DNA of 24,204 nt from Peptostreptococcaceae bacterium (GCA_017425305.1 JAFOOW010000100.1:1-24204); one strand, 5' to 3'. Positions 1 to 8,108 are shown, counted from the stretch's first letter. The notes: generated from the sequence alone by a model not told the origin. Program-made: numbers and translations.

Positions 1-198
1 TAGTTTGTCGATTTGTTTATCCATAAAACTATGGTCTATATTGTCCCATATTTTGCTTAATTCTTTTTCAAAGTCATCATACGATTTATTTTTATCTAAA
101 TAACTAAAATATAGTTCCTTTGTTTTATTTTGAAGTTTTGTGTAGTATACGTTTGTTAAGTATACGTTTTTTCTTATTTCTTCACTAGATTTCTGCAT
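1..198 (-). CDS. probable minor head protein, 5' part only (cut by window edge)
   Basis: An open frame starts at ATG 198 and runs off the left edge, giving the first 66 residues. It overlaps the end of the portal gene by 14 nt. The visible part is charged and helical (MQKSSEEIRKNVYLTNVYY...), with many Lys, Glu and Tyr and no stop. In siphophages of Gram-positive hosts the gene directly after the portal usually encodes a Mu gpF/SPP1 gp7-like minor head protein, and this N-terminus looks like the helical start of that family. The call therefore rests mostly on position. The defining C-terminal motif lies outside the window. Confidence 0.55.
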   Translation of the reverse strand, partial: MQKSSEEIRKNVYLTNVYYTKLQNKTKELYFSYLDKNKSYDDFEKELSKIWDNIDHSFMDKQIDKL

Positions 199-1531
199 AA
201 TCTATCTCTATGTCGTCTTTTTCTTTTTTCCAGTCAGTAAATAAAACTTCTGGCTCTATATCCTCGTCTATTAATTTATTAAGTATTGGAGCTGTTATTT
301 TACTTCTAACACTATAAGGTACACTCATGGTTCTTAAGACTGCTCCTAGTACTTGTAGTTTCTTCATATCATCTAAACGCTCGTTATCTCCATAGTCCCA
401 TACTAAAGTTTCTGGTATGGCGTTTTCTTTAATATTTAAAGCCTGTTGCAATTTAATTATATTAACAATTAAATTATTAACTTGTGGCTCTATTTGTTTT
501 TTAATAGCTTCTATTGTCATTTCTGTTAAGTTAGCGTTCAAGTCTATACTAGCTACATTTTGATAACTGTCTTTTTCATAACCAAAAGTAGCTGGGCTTA
601 AGTTAGCCATTTGAATTATTTGATAATCACAGAACTTAAAGCTATCTATGTATTGTTGTACTCTTATATCACCTTGTAAGAACTCAAAGATTTGGTGTTC
701 TTTATCGCCTGGCAACAATGTAAAATAATCTTGTAAGTTATTTACTTGTAGTGTTTGTACCTCGTACATATTTGCACGTGGTTGCCAATTACTAGCAATG
801 TCCCCAGTTTGATAATGTTGACTTGTCACGATCCTTGTTTTAGTTTTGTCTATTTCTTCAGCAAAAGTGTTAAATATCTTCATTTCTTCATTTAAGAACT
901 TTTCACTATCTTTAAAGAACTCTTGACCTATATCTATATTAATTAAAGGGTGGTATGGTAGATTATATAATCTCTTATAATCACTACCTGTTATTTTATT
1001 AAACCTAGAAAGCTCTATGTTTATCCACTCTTCTTTACGTCCTTTAGTTTTTTCAAAAGCCCTCATAGTTATAACACTAGTGCCATCGTCCTTTTGGTCT
1101 ACATGGCGTTCTAAAGAGTATCTAGTATCTTCTGTGTCATAATCTTGTATAATGTCAAAACTAATTACTTTATCGTATTTTTGTACTAGATTAAATAACT
1201 CGTTTTTCTTAAGACACTCTAAATACACTTTATTATCGAACTTATGTATATATATAAAACTTTCTTTGCAATAGACAGCATTTTCTAAAGCTGTACCTAA
1301 AGCTGGCATTATCCAATTAATGTCTAAACCGTCCGTTTGTGTCATTAAATCACTGCCAAAAAGTTGATTTCGTATATATGTAGCTATCTTTTTAGCGGAC
1401 GGAGCTACTACATACTTTTCTTCATTTTTAATGTTAGGTATACCGTTAGTAGTACCTGGCATTGTTATTTTACTTATAACCTTAATAAACGGAGCTTGTA
1501 GTACACTACTCTCTCTTATTTTTCCGTTCAC
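185..1531 (-). CDS. phage portal protein
   Basis: A 448-aa protein, typical portal length. Portals form the dodecameric ring at the capsid vertex through which DNA is packaged and to which the tail attaches. The start is GTG at 1531, overlapping the upstream TGA, with AAAGGAG about 10 nt upstream. The N-terminal half is mixed alpha/beta (about 60-200). A helical stretch follows around 205-235, and a long helical region with the ANLSPATFGYEKDS patch and later helices (about 300-400) resembles the stem/crown region of A118/SPP1-type portals. Terminase lies upstream and a probable minor head gene downstream, which is the standard head-module order. No frameshift or missing part is seen. Confidence 0.85.
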   Translation of the reverse strand: MNGKIRESSVLQAPFIKVISKITMPGTTNGIPNIKNEEKYVVAPSAKKIATYIRNQLFGSDLMTQTDGLDINWIMPALGTALENAVYCKESFIYIHKFDNKVYLECLKKNELFNLVQKYDKVISFDIIQDYDTEDTRYSLERHVDQKDDGTSVITMRAFEKTKGRKEEWINIELSRFNKITGSDYKRLYNLPYHPLINIDIGQEFFKDSEKFLNEEMKIFNTFAEEIDKTKTRIVTSQHYQTGDIASNWQPRANMYEVQTLQVNNLQDYFTLLPGDKEHQIFEFLQGDIRVQQYIDSFKFCDYQIIQMANLSPATFGYEKDSYQNVASIDLNANLTEMTIEAIKKQIEPQVNNLIVNIIKLQQALNIKENAIPETLVWDYGDNERLDDMKKLQVLGAVLRTMSVPYSVRSKITAPILNKLIDEDIEPEVLFTDWKKEKDDIEIDYAEI

Positions 1532-1782
1532 TTGACTTCTACTCCTTTCTCAAAGACTATACCCCAGTAAGTTTTTTTACTTATCTCGTCAGTCTTTAGT
1601 AATTTTGTCGGTCTTACCATTAAAGTAATAATGTTTTTACCAAAAAGAGCTTTATGTCCTATTACAGTTATGTCTAATACTAAGTCTTTTATAGAAGTGT
1701 TTTCATCTATCCATACTTTTTTAACTAAACAGCCATTATAGAATAAATATAACTTCCAATAACCTTTTTTCTTCTTAAACAT
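1528..1782 (-). CDS. small uncharacterised protein upstream of the portal
   Basis: 84 aa if started at ATG 1782 (MFKKKKGYWKLYLF...). The frame is open back to a TTG at 1830, but that start has no ribosome site and would cross a terminator-like hairpin (1783-1821). With the ATG start, the only Shine-Dalgarno-like sequence (GGAAAGGG) lies in the loop of that hairpin, about 13 nt from the ATG. The protein is basic and rich in beta-branched residues, with no signal peptide or recognised motif. It is the first gene after promoter P1 and overlaps the portal start by 4 nt, so it is probably co-expressed with head genes. Function unknown. Confidence 0.6.
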   Translation of the reverse strand: MFKKKKGYWKLYLFYNGCLVKKVWIDENTSIKDLVLDITVIGHKALFGKNIITLMVRPTKLLKTDEISKKTYWGIVFEKGVEVK

Positions 1783-1821
1783 AAAAAAACACACGCCCTT
1801 TCCAGAACAGTGTGCTTTTTT
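1783..1821 (-). terminator. intrinsic-terminator-like hairpin in the P1 leader
   Basis: On the minus strand AAAAAAGCACAC pairs with GTGTGTTTTTTT (11 Watson-Crick pairs and one G-U) around a 15-nt loop, and the descending arm ends in seven T residues just before ATG 1782. The G-U becomes an A-C mismatch on the plus strand, so minus-strand RNA is favoured. It lies only about 30-65 nt downstream of the predicted P1 start site. It could terminate a roughly 67-nt RNA, or present the GGAAAGGG ribosome site in its loop. Confidence 0.6.
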
Positions 1822-1855
1822 GCTTTCCAATTATTGCACTTCAAATTATAGTTGT

Positions 1856-1889
1856 ATTATACCACCTTATTAGTGGGAATTGTGGGAAA
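1856..1889 (-). promoter_or_regulatory. conserved phage promoter P1 (head operon)
   Basis: Minus-strand element TTTCCCACAATTCCCA (1889-1874), then a 12-nt gap and TATAAT at 1861-1856. The same 16-nt block and the same spacing recur at P2 (9156-9189) and P3 (19225-19258). TTCCCA is directly repeated with a 9-bp period and covers the place of a normal -35 box. The upstream part overlaps the last codons of the 72-aa gene before it. It precedes the small protein and portal genes. Confidence 0.75.
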
Positions 1890-2088
1890 TATCTCTATCT
1901 TTGTTTTCTATAAAGTCATAATGGTTTTTATATACATGGTATATTTCTACTTCTTTACATAGTCGGCATGGTACTGTTAGTCTTAATGGTATTTCTTGAC
2001 TTATACCCAGTTGTTCTAAGTTAGTTAAATAATCTTCTATGTTTAACTCACATAAGAATCGTTTACTTTTTTTACACCTTATTATCAT
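1870..2088 (-). CDS. small cysteine-containing protein, possible zinc binder
   Basis: 72 aa, starting at ATG 2088 with GAGG about 8 nt upstream. It overlaps the end of the 57-aa gene before it. Cys5, Cys13 and a C-x2-C pair (PCRLCKEV, about 41-44) could bind one metal ion; MIIRCKKSKRFLCEL faintly recalls Mu Com-like zinc fingers, but the first pair is not the usual CxxC, so this is a weak resemblance. The last codons (Ser-His-Asn-Ser-His, stop) are encoded by the conserved P1 promoter block, so its C-terminus may be constrained by the promoter. It sits between large terminase and portal. Function unknown. Confidence 0.65.
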   Translation of the reverse strand: MIIRCKKSKRFLCELNIEDYLTNLEQLGISQEIPLRLTVPCRLCKEVEIYHVYKNHYDFIENKDRDISHNSH

Positions 2089-2245
2089 ATAAAGCCTCTT
2101 TTAGTTTCTTTTTAAAATCTTCTAGAGAAACGTGTAGTTCATCTAATTGTTTTTCACATTCTTTTCTTTCTTTTTCGTCTTTAGTGTGTAAATAAATGCT
2201 CCATATTGTCCAATATTTATTATACAAGTCTTTTATCTTTTCCAT
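2072..2245 (-). CDS. small charged helical protein after terminase
   Basis: 57 aa. ATG 2245 is preceded by a strong GGAGGCAAT ribosome site. The protein begins MEKIKDLYNKYWTIWSIYLH and continues with a Lys/Glu-rich helix likely to form a coiled coil. It begins 9 nt after the terminase stop and overlaps the next gene by 17 nt, so it belongs to the same operon. No family recognised. Confidence 0.7.
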   Translation of the reverse strand: MEKIKDLYNKYWTIWSIYLHTKDEKERKECEKQLDELHVSLEDFKKKLKEALYDNKV

Positions 2246-2253
2246 ATTGCCTC

Positions 2254-3636
2254 CTATACTACTGGAGCCTTACCCTCGTCTTTCCACTCTTCAAGTATAT
2301 ATCTTAAAGCGTCTATAGAGTGGTCTTGTTCTTTTTTATAACAGTTAGTGCCAGTAGTTTCACTTCTTAACCTGTCGTATTGATAACCCTCAAACTCTAA
2401 TTTACTTCTATCTATTGTATCTTCTTGATAAGAGCCGTCTGGTAGTATGTACCTTATACTTGGTTTATCCAGAATAAACAATAGTTCTTTATAGAATAAA
2501 CTTTGTAAGTATTGTACCCCACTATCTACACTACCAGCACCTTTACGGCTTATAGAGTGTTTTATGTTATCAGTTATTAATCTATTATCAAAGTGGGACG
2601 CTTCACTATCTATAACTATTTCGGTTATCGGTATATTAGGGTATCTATCTTTTAGATACAACATAAACCACCTTAATTGATTAGAATAATATTCAGTTGT
2701 AGGGTGGTCGTTTTCTTTCTTGCTATCGTGATAATAACACTCTAGTCTTACTAATATCCATCTTCTAGTTAGTTCACTATAACATAGAGCTATAGGTACG
2801 AACGTTGTAGGATTAACACTACCATAGTCTATACCTATACTTATTTCTCTTATAGTTAAGTGTTCCATTGTCTTTAATGTATTTATCTGGTTAAATACTT
2901 TACCCTCAGCTATTACCCACTTATTAAATACTTTTTGCTCTCTTAGTGTACCAGTAAATGATTTAACAGCCAGTTTTATTTTTTCTTCAGTATCTAGTAC
3001 TGGGTTGTCAAAAGGATAGAACACATACTTTTTACTGTCTTTTTCATCTATATATTTTACTTTATAAGGGTGGTTGTCATTGCCCTCTACATTAAAGCTA
3101 TCTATTCTTTTATAAAAAGGGTGTCCCGCATAACTCATCATACGTCCTGGTATTTCGTCAAAACTTTCCCTTAATTGACCTTGTGTATATATTCTTGCTG
3201 CCTCATCTACCCATACGAATATTAAAGGCTTCCCTAGTATTCTGTTAAAGGATAATTTAGTATTAAAGCCAAAAAAGTAAAACCTTACATTGTATATATC
3301 TAAGTATTTATCTTGCTGTCCGTATTTAAGAGTGTACTCTTTACCATTTTTAAAGCAATAATCATTATTAAGTATCTTTTCTAGATTATCTACTATATTA
3401 GATTTAACTGTATCAGTAGTCCAACCAATTATCGCTCCATAATAATCTCTAGGGTTATAGTCTTTATCTTTCCTACACTCTTGTTCATATTCTTTTAACT
3501 TTAAAGCGTACTGGATCAAAGCGTGGCATATTAAATACGTCTTACCACTTTGTGTACTACCTAGTACGCTTATCTCTGGTACATTTTCAGCCGTTATGTC
3601 ATTAAACAAGTCTATTTGTTTTTTACTCAGTATCAT
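2254..3636 (-). CDS. terL: terminase large subunit
   Basis: 460 aa, normal length. This is the ATP-driven packaging motor and headful/cos nuclease. Walker A is GSTQSGKT at residues 26-33, and Walker B is IFVWVDEA with Asp144-Glu145. The C-terminal RNase H-like nuclease domain starts at SIGIDYGSVNPT (about 270) with a first acidic residue, a second at EIVIDSEASHF (about 345), and the last at DHSIDALRY near the C-terminus. Start ATG 3636 overlaps the upstream gene by 14 nt. Upstream are the probable small terminase and a small protein; the portal follows, separated by two small genes and promoter P1. All catalytic motifs look intact. Confidence 0.93.
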   Translation of the reverse strand: MILSKKQIDLFNDITAENVPEISVLGSTQSGKTYLICHALIQYALKLKEYEQECRKDKDYNPRDYYGAIIGWTTDTVKSNIVDNLEKILNNDYCFKNGKEYTLKYGQQDKYLDIYNVRFYFFGFNTKLSFNRILGKPLIFVWVDEAARIYTQGQLRESFDEIPGRMMSYAGHPFYKRIDSFNVEGNDNHPYKVKYIDEKDSKKYVFYPFDNPVLDTEEKIKLAVKSFTGTLREQKVFNKWVIAEGKVFNQINTLKTMEHLTIREISIGIDYGSVNPTTFVPIALCYSELTRRWILVRLECYYHDSKKENDHPTTEYYSNQLRWFMLYLKDRYPNIPITEIVIDSEASHFDNRLITDNIKHSISRKGAGSVDSGVQYLQSLFYKELLFILDKPSIRYILPDGSYQEDTIDRSKLEFEGYQYDRLRSETTGTNCYKKEQDHSIDALRYILEEWKDEGKAPVV

Positions 3637-3892
3637 CTTTTAACTTCTTATTTATTTTACTTATCTTTTTAGTAGTTTCTTTTTGACACTCACAGCCCTC
3701 TATGTCTTTTAAGACTAGTTCTTTCTTTTCTAGTAGTAGTTTTTCTTTATTTGATACTACTATTCCTGGACTGTCTTTTATTAACCACTTATCACCGTAT
3801 TTAATAAACTCCATTTTATACACTCCTTTCAGTAAGCCCTCTACAGCATAATCATTTTTTAATACTATATTTTCGATATCAATTTTCTTCAT
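3623..3892 (-). CDS. small protein between terminase subunits
   Basis: 89 aa from ATG 3892, which overlaps the small-terminase stop by 14 nt and has AAGG 7 nt upstream. An internal ATG at 3814 (MEFIKYGDKWLIKDS...) has a much stronger AAAGGAG ribosome site and would give 63 aa, so either one start or two products are possible. The C-terminal half is Lys/Glu-rich and helical, with one C-x-C (GCECQ). No recognised domain. Confidence 0.6.
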   Translation of the reverse strand: MKKIDIENIVLKNDYAVEGLLKGVYKMEFIKYGDKWLIKDSPGIVVSNKEKLLLEKKELVLKDIEGCECQKETTKKISKINKKLKDDTE

Positions 3893-4214
3893 ACATAGCC
3901 TTTTCTAAATTAGAATTATCTACTATGTTTATGTTTACTGTAGGTGTATCGTTGTTATTGGTATTACCTTGTAAGTATTCCATTATGGTTTTATAGTTTT
4001 CGGCTTTACCGTCTTTAGCACCTTTTATTAGTCCTAAGTTTATATTTTCCCCGTAAGTATTACCGTCTTTGTCCTTTTCATCTAGTAGTCTTTTTAGTAT
4101 GGCTACTTGTTCTTTTAAGTAGTTTCTAGTCTTACCAGAATTAACTCCACCCTTTCGTAGTTCGTCCACAGTTAGAGTGTGGGGCGGGTTATCGTTTTTT
4201 AATTGTCCTGCCAT
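3879..4214 (-). CDS. probable terminase small subunit
   Basis: 111 aa, with AAGGAGG 9-10 nt before ATG 4214. Small terminases recognise phage DNA and regulate the large subunit. The N-terminal section has the usual basic, Gly-rich linker (LRKGGVNSGKTRNYLKEQVAILKRLL, about 19-45). A helical segment follows, with an L-x-L-IKGAKDGKAENYKTIMEYLQG pattern seen in many small terminases, where 'size of job' and 'repeat' helices flank an oligomerisation core. The C-terminus is polar (Asn-rich). It sits directly upstream of terL with one small gene between. No clear HTH is visible, so the call relies on pattern and position. Confidence 0.6.
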   Translation of the reverse strand: MAGQLKNDNPPHTLTVDELRKGGVNSGKTRNYLKEQVAILKRLLDEKDKDGNTYGENINLGLIKGAKDGKAENYKTIMEYLQGNTNNNDTPTVNINIVDNSNLEKAMYEEN

Positions 4215-4232
4215 AATAGATACACCTCCTTT

Positions 4233-4385
4233 TTATTTGTTCATATATTGCTTTAATACAGTTCTAAATAAACCTTTTCTAAAGCCTTGTATATCACCTT
4301 TAAGTATTTGCCCTTTAAATGTCATGTATTGCTGTTTATTTAATTTATCTTTATATTGTCTTAGTACTAACATTTGTTCTTTCAT
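4233..4385 (-). CDS. 50-aa small basic protein, paralogue of the 11841-11978 product
   Basis: ATG 4385 with AGGTG 6-7 nt upstream; 50 codons, stop at 4233. The protein begins MKEQMLVLRQYKDKL and carries TFKGQIL-GDI-GFRKGLF, which matches the 45-aa protein encoded at 11841-11978 almost residue for residue in that core. The motif, with a KQQY stretch before it, resembles small basic proteins often found next to phage terminase genes. It lies 7 nt after the metallophosphoesterase stop and 18 nt before the small terminase start. Function unknown. Confidence 0.8.
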   Translation of the reverse strand: MKEQMLVLRQYKDKLNKQQYMTFKGQILKGDIQGFRKGLFRTVLKQYMNK

Positions 4386-4392
4386 ATAACAC

Positions 4393-5160
4393 CTACATAA
4401 CTATTTTTATTGATTTCTTATTACCGTCTAATATCATTTTTTGATAATCAGTTGTACTTGGTGTATAACCTTGTAGTTCACCATAACCCCCATACTCTAA
4501 AAATGAATTAGTCATTAAATAATATTTTTCTTTCTTAACCAATGTTCTATGTTGTACGTCTGGTACGTATATAGTATTTCTAGTGGCTATAGGTGTGTGG
4601 GTATGTCCCATAACATATATATCAGCTATTACCTTATCACTCATCTCTACAAGGTTGTTTATCTTACCGCCACTTTTTTTACCTCCACCATAACCATGTA
4701 CTCCAGTTATTGTATACATTACTGGTCTATTTTTTTCATTTAAACCCATTGTTAAGTATAAATACCACCAGCCCTCACTAAATCTATCTTCTATACCTAA
4801 AGACTTGGCTACTATTCTTATAATGTCTACACCGTCCTCTTTATATGTACGGTTTTCATGATTTCCTGGGTGTATTACTAGTATCTTATCTTTTACTGGC
4901 TCTAATAAGTCTACTAATTTAATAATAGACTCCATTGGTGTTAACTCTTCATCATAGACGTTTGATACACTATTTTTAGTGGCATTGTTTATTAAATCAC
5001 CATTTAAGATAATAAATGTATCTTTGTCTTTTTCTACCTCTAACAATAATTCTTTAATCTTTTTAATATCACATAAACTATCACCTATATGAAAATCACT
5101 TAAAGCTATTACTGTTATTTTTTTGTACTGTCCCCTTAAATCTCTTTTTATTACTTTCAA
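4393..5160 (-). CDS. calcineurin-like metallophosphoesterase
   Basis: 255 aa with the full metal-binding set of the family: D22-x-H24 (LSDFHIG), G54-D55 (LNGDL), GNHE at 99-102, a His in VHGYGG (about 155), and GHTH near 186-189. These coordinate two metal ions for phosphoester hydrolysis. The start is TTG 5160, preceded by AAAAAGGGGG 8 nt upstream; no ATG competes. It follows the nucleotidyltransferase gene and precedes the packaging genes. The substrate cannot be read from sequence: a nucleotide, nucleic acid end or nucleotide sugar are all possible. Its place beside sugar genes hints at a role in the same modification pathway, but this is inference. Confidence 0.85.
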   Translation of the reverse strand: MKVIKRDLRGQYKKITVIALSDFHIGDSLCDIKKIKELLLEVEKDKDTFIILNGDLINNATKNSVSNVYDEELTPMESIIKLVDLLEPVKDKILVIHPGNHENRTYKEDGVDIIRIVAKSLGIEDRFSEGWWYLYLTMGLNEKNRPVMYTITGVHGYGGGKKSGGKINNLVEMSDKVIADIYVMGHTHTPIATRNTIYVPDVQHRTLVKKEKYYLMTNSFLEYGGYGELQGYTPSTTDYQKMILDGNKKSIKIVM

Positions 5161-5175
5161 CTTCCAACCCCCTTT

Positions 5176-5817
5176 TTAAAGGATAGATAATTTCTTGTTT
5201 AACTCTTCTATTTGTTCTGGGTTGTCTATGTCTATTGTTTCATCATCTATTGATAAATAGGTATCATCATTAATTAACATATAATTAGGATCAGTACCCT
5301 CTAGTACTCTATATAATTCCCAGCTTATAGCATAACCTCTCTCTAGTTTGCCCTCGTCTTGTAATTTCTTTACCTTTTCGATTCCTTTTCTAAACCTTAC
5401 CTGGTCTACTACTATATAGCCAAAAGGTTCACCCCAGTTCATGTGTTCTATGTTTCTAGCTATCTCATTACCTACTAGAGTATTCTTTTTAGGGTTTAAT
5501 GTAAGTATCTTCTTTAAAGCGTTTTCACTATAATACACGTCCCCATGTAAATATATAGTAGGTTTATCTGTAGGAAAGTAAGCGTCTACCCAGTAGCCTA
5601 TTATCTTTCCATTTTCGACTCTATAGCTGTTTTCATGTTTTAATACTTTACCATACTCTTTAAATCTATCATCATTACTAGAAATATAATAATCATAACC
5701 CATATCTTTTAATAATCTAGTAGTACGTTCTATTAATCGTTCACCATTTATTATAGACAAGGCTTTATGTTCTTTAAAGAAGTCATAATAACCACCACAC
5801 ATGATAATTATTTGCAT
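5176..5817 (-). CDS. nucleotidyltransferase (sugar-phosphate nucleotidylyltransferase-like)
   Basis: 213 aa from ATG 5817 (MQIIIMCGGYYDFFKEHKAL), with GGGGTG 8 nt upstream; an upstream in-frame start at 5832 lacks a ribosome site. The N-terminus has the Rossmann-like MCGG nucleotide loop and the K-x-H-K-AL variant of the NTP-transferase signature. YLHGDVYYS (about 90) supplies the metal-binding Asp, and the end DIDNPEQIEEL is the typical closing motif of the MobA/GlmU-like fold. Such enzymes activate a sugar or polyol phosphate to an NDP derivative. It overlaps the GT4 gene by 10 nt, so it probably makes the donor for the adjacent glycosyltransferases. The exact substrate is unknown. Confidence 0.7.
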   Translation of the reverse strand: MQIIIMCGGYYDFFKEHKALSIINGERLIERTTRLLKDMGYDYYISSNDDRFKEYGKVLKHENSYRVENGKIIGYWVDAYFPTDKPTIYLHGDVYYSENALKKILTLNPKKNTLVGNEIARNIEHMNWGEPFGYIVVDQVRFRKGIEKVKKLQDEGKLERGYAISWELYRVLEGTDPNYMLINDDTYLSIDDETIDIDNPEQIEELNKKLSIL

Positions 5818-6857
5818 ACTTCTACACCCCACTTATCCTGGTATAGTTTTAAATCTTTCTTTTCTATTGTAAAAGGGTTGCTATCCATTACCCATGTATC
5901 ACGTTCAGTGTCGTAAAAGTTTTTTACAGCTCTTACGTCTATGAAGTCGTTTAAATCGTAAGTACTAGGCTCTTTTATTATTAATTTCTCATAGCCGTCT
6001 ACTTTAGGTGTATATTTTGCTTTATGTATACCTTTATATATTTTATCTATAAACTGGTCTAAATTAGGTAAATCAAAGTCTATTATATAGCCATTTTTAC
6101 CATCTTCTAAACCTTGTTCATAAAAGCTAGGTACTGGAGTTGTTATAGTCATAGTTCCTAAAAGCCATGCTTCCATTACGGAATAACAATAACCCTCTGT
6201 ATCACTTAACTGTACTAAATAATCAGCTTCAGCTATCCAGTCCCTTACGTCTATTTCTGGTGTCTTTTTTATAAAGCCTGGTATGTTGGGTATATCAGCG
6301 TCAGTAAATACTAGCCACATAAAAGGTATCTTTTTTTCTATTAGCTTTTCAGCCATCTTGACCATACGATCCTTACCTTTTTCTACTGATAACCTAGTAG
6401 CACTTATTAACTTTAATATTTTCCTGGGTTTATCTACTGTAATAGGGTTATAGCATACTCCTACTTTTTTATCTATTCCACGTTGTTTTAATAATCTCTC
6501 GTATGCTTCTGCTACCCATTTTGATACACCATAATAACTAGTTATTTTAGGTGATATGTTAGGAGCTAGACCTTGTATCTCGTAATTAGCGTGTGCTATT
6601 TGTATGTATTCGTCAGCTTCTATTAATGTCATGTCTACTTCGTATGCTTGAAAACACCTTTTACATTTAATGGGTTTATTTAATCTTATACACCTTACTA
6701 GTTTTTTTAATCTATCAAGTTGTTTCGCGTCTGCTTCTTTATAAACTATTACAACGTCGTAAGGCTTGTATTTTTTAGCTATTTCCCATAAGTAAGTTTC
6801 TACACCACCTAAAGCCTGTATAGTATGTACCATAAATACATTTGCATATTTTACCAC
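5808..6857 (-). CDS. GT4-like (GT-B fold) glycosyltransferase
   Basis: 349 aa. The start is GTG 6857, with GGGGGTGAG 8 nt upstream, overlapping the GT2 stop by 7 nt. The N-terminal GT-B domain has the acceptor-side HTIQALGGVETYLWEIAKKY loop common in GT4 enzymes, and a C-x2-C pair (KCKRCF, about 60). The C-terminal donor domain has SATRLSVEKGKDRMVKMAEKL (about 160-180) and an E-x7-E motif (EGYCYSVME, about 220) that binds the nucleotide sugar. It is likely soluble. Together with GT2 and the nucleotidyltransferase it forms a three-gene sugar cassette inside the late operon. Confidence 0.8.
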   Translation of the reverse strand: MVKYANVFMVHTIQALGGVETYLWEIAKKYKPYDVVIVYKEADAKQLDRLKKLVRCIRLNKPIKCKRCFQAYEVDMTLIEADEYIQIAHANYEIQGLAPNISPKITSYYGVSKWVAEAYERLLKQRGIDKKVGVCYNPITVDKPRKILKLISATRLSVEKGKDRMVKMAEKLIEKKIPFMWLVFTDADIPNIPGFIKKTPEIDVRDWIAEADYLVQLSDTEGYCYSVMEAWLLGTMTITTPVPSFYEQGLEDGKNGYIIDFDLPNLDQFIDKIYKGIHKAKYTPKVDGYEKLIIKEPSTYDLNDFIDVRAVKNFYDTERDTWVMDSNPFTIEKKDLKLYQDKWGVEVCK

Positions 6858-7606
6858 GGTACAAACTCACCCCCTTTGACTTGTTCTTTTGCTATTTCTA
6901 TATCATGTATACGTCTAGCCTCGCACTCTTCATTTTCACACCATAACTCCATTAAATCAGCTATTAATCTTAATAATGAAGTACGCCATTTTATAGACTT
7001 TCTTTTATCTGGACTAGTTAAAGCCTCACTGTTCATACGGTTGTAAGCTATACTAGTAAAATTAGTAGTATACATTGTTTTTATATAATTACATTGCTTT
7101 ATATGTTGTACTGCGTCCTCCATTAAAGTATTTTCTGGAAACTCTTGTATTAATTCAGTTTTAATAACTTTAGTCCAACACGCTACATTTACGTCCCATA
7201 CCAAGCTGTGCAAGTCGTTTCTTTTCATACTAAATAATAATTCTTGGTCTGGTAGTATTGCGTTATATTGTAGTGTTAAACAGTCTACTGGGTGTTTTTT
7301 TAGTACTCTAGCTATGTTTCTTAAAACGTGCTTATTATATAGCCAGTCATCGCTATCTATAAACATTGTATAGGGTTGTTTACTAGGAAAGCGTATACCT
7401 ATGTTTCTAGCTCCACCATTATATACTTTCCTATTGGCTCTTATTAATGATACAGGATACTTCTTTATAATCTCTATAGAATTATCAGTAGAACAGTCGT
7501 CTACTACTATTACTTCAAAGTCTTTATAACTTTGTTCAAAGATAGATCCTAAACATTTATCAAGCCATTTTGCATTATTATAATTAGGTATTATTATTTT
7601 AAACAT
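6851..7606 (-). CDS. GT2 family glycosyltransferase
   Basis: 251 aa; ATG 7606 follows a strong AGGAGG site. The GT-A fold signature is complete: IIIPNYNNAKWLDKCLGS (4-21), VVDDCSTDNS with Asp36-Asp37, NGGARNIG (63-70), and the metal-binding DSDDW at 84-88. A later EDAVQHI (about 165) is a plausible catalytic-base region. It transfers a sugar from an NDP donor to an unknown acceptor. No membrane segment is present, so it acts in the cytoplasm. It is the first gene of the sugar cassette, after a roughly 90-nt gap from the upstream gene. Confidence 0.88.
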   Translation of the reverse strand: MFKIIIPNYNNAKWLDKCLGSIFEQSYKDFEVIVVDDCSTDNSIEIIKKYPVSLIRANRKVYNGGARNIGIRFPSKQPYTMFIDSDDWLYNKHVLRNIARVLKKHPVDCLTLQYNAILPDQELLFSMKRNDLHSLVWDVNVACWTKVIKTELIQEFPENTLMEDAVQHIKQCNYIKTMYTTNFTSIAYNRMNSEALTSPDKRKSIKWRTSLLRLIADLMELWCENEECEARRIHDIEIAKEQVKGGEFVPW

Positions 7607-7697
7607 AGTTATACCTCCTAGAGTTTAAAGCCATTTACCAACCCTCTACTAGTTCTCTATTAATGGCTGCTAGTTCCCTTAGTATTCTCCCATTTTA

Positions 7698-8108
7698 TTA
7701 AAGCATTTGCTTTAAACTGTCATTTATTTTATCAGCTAGTTTTATAGCGTCTTCTTTATTGTTAAATGTTTCTTTATACTTTAAGCCATTACTTACTAAC
7801 CATAATTGATTAGCTTTTACTTTTGCGTCTATAATTGTATACTTATCTTCTTCTCTTTTAGTACTCTCATACTTTGGAGCTGGTCTAGTAGTATCTATGT
7901 ATTTTAAATTGTCTATCTTATCTACTTCTTGGTTGAAGATAGCTTTTTTTAGTTCTTCGTTTGTTAGTTCTAAATAATCTACTCTAGTCCATAAGTAAGA
8001 ACTAGGTATCATAAACTTACTACCTGTTTCCTCGTTATAATATTCTGCTATTTCTTTGTTGATAATATTAACTCTTTTTGTAAACTCACTTAAACTCTCT
8101 TGTTTCAC
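7698..8108 (-). CDS. uncharacterised late-operon protein
   Basis: 136 aa, starting at GTG 8108, which overlaps the previous TGA; GGAGG lies 7 nt upstream. Mostly helical and charged, beginning MKQESLSEFTKRVNIINKEI. The C-terminal part (KANQLWLVSNGLKYKETFNNKEDAIKLADKIND) looks like a short AP2/DUF-like beta-beta-alpha repeat. It follows the tail-chaperone-like pair, where a tape measure gene would normally be expected. Function unknown. Confidence 0.7.
   Translation of the reverse strand: MKQESLSEFTKRVNIINKEIAEYYNEETGSKFMIPSSYLWTRVDYLELTNEELKKAIFNQEVDKIDNLKYIDTTRPAPKYESTKREEDKYTIIDAKVKANQLWLVSNGLKYKETFNNKEDAIKLADKINDSLKQML

Noticed and set aside
4177..4389. 70-aa plus-strand frame over the small terminase start
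   Set aside because: Antisense to the 50-aa paralogue and the small terminase; Cys/Phe/Leu composition typical of an antisense shadow.
7640..7697. In-frame coding-like stretch (RILRELAAINRELVEGW) after tandem TAA TAA of the 136-aa gene
   Set aside because: Two consecutive stops precede it and no start codon or ribosome site is present; most likely a decayed gene end.
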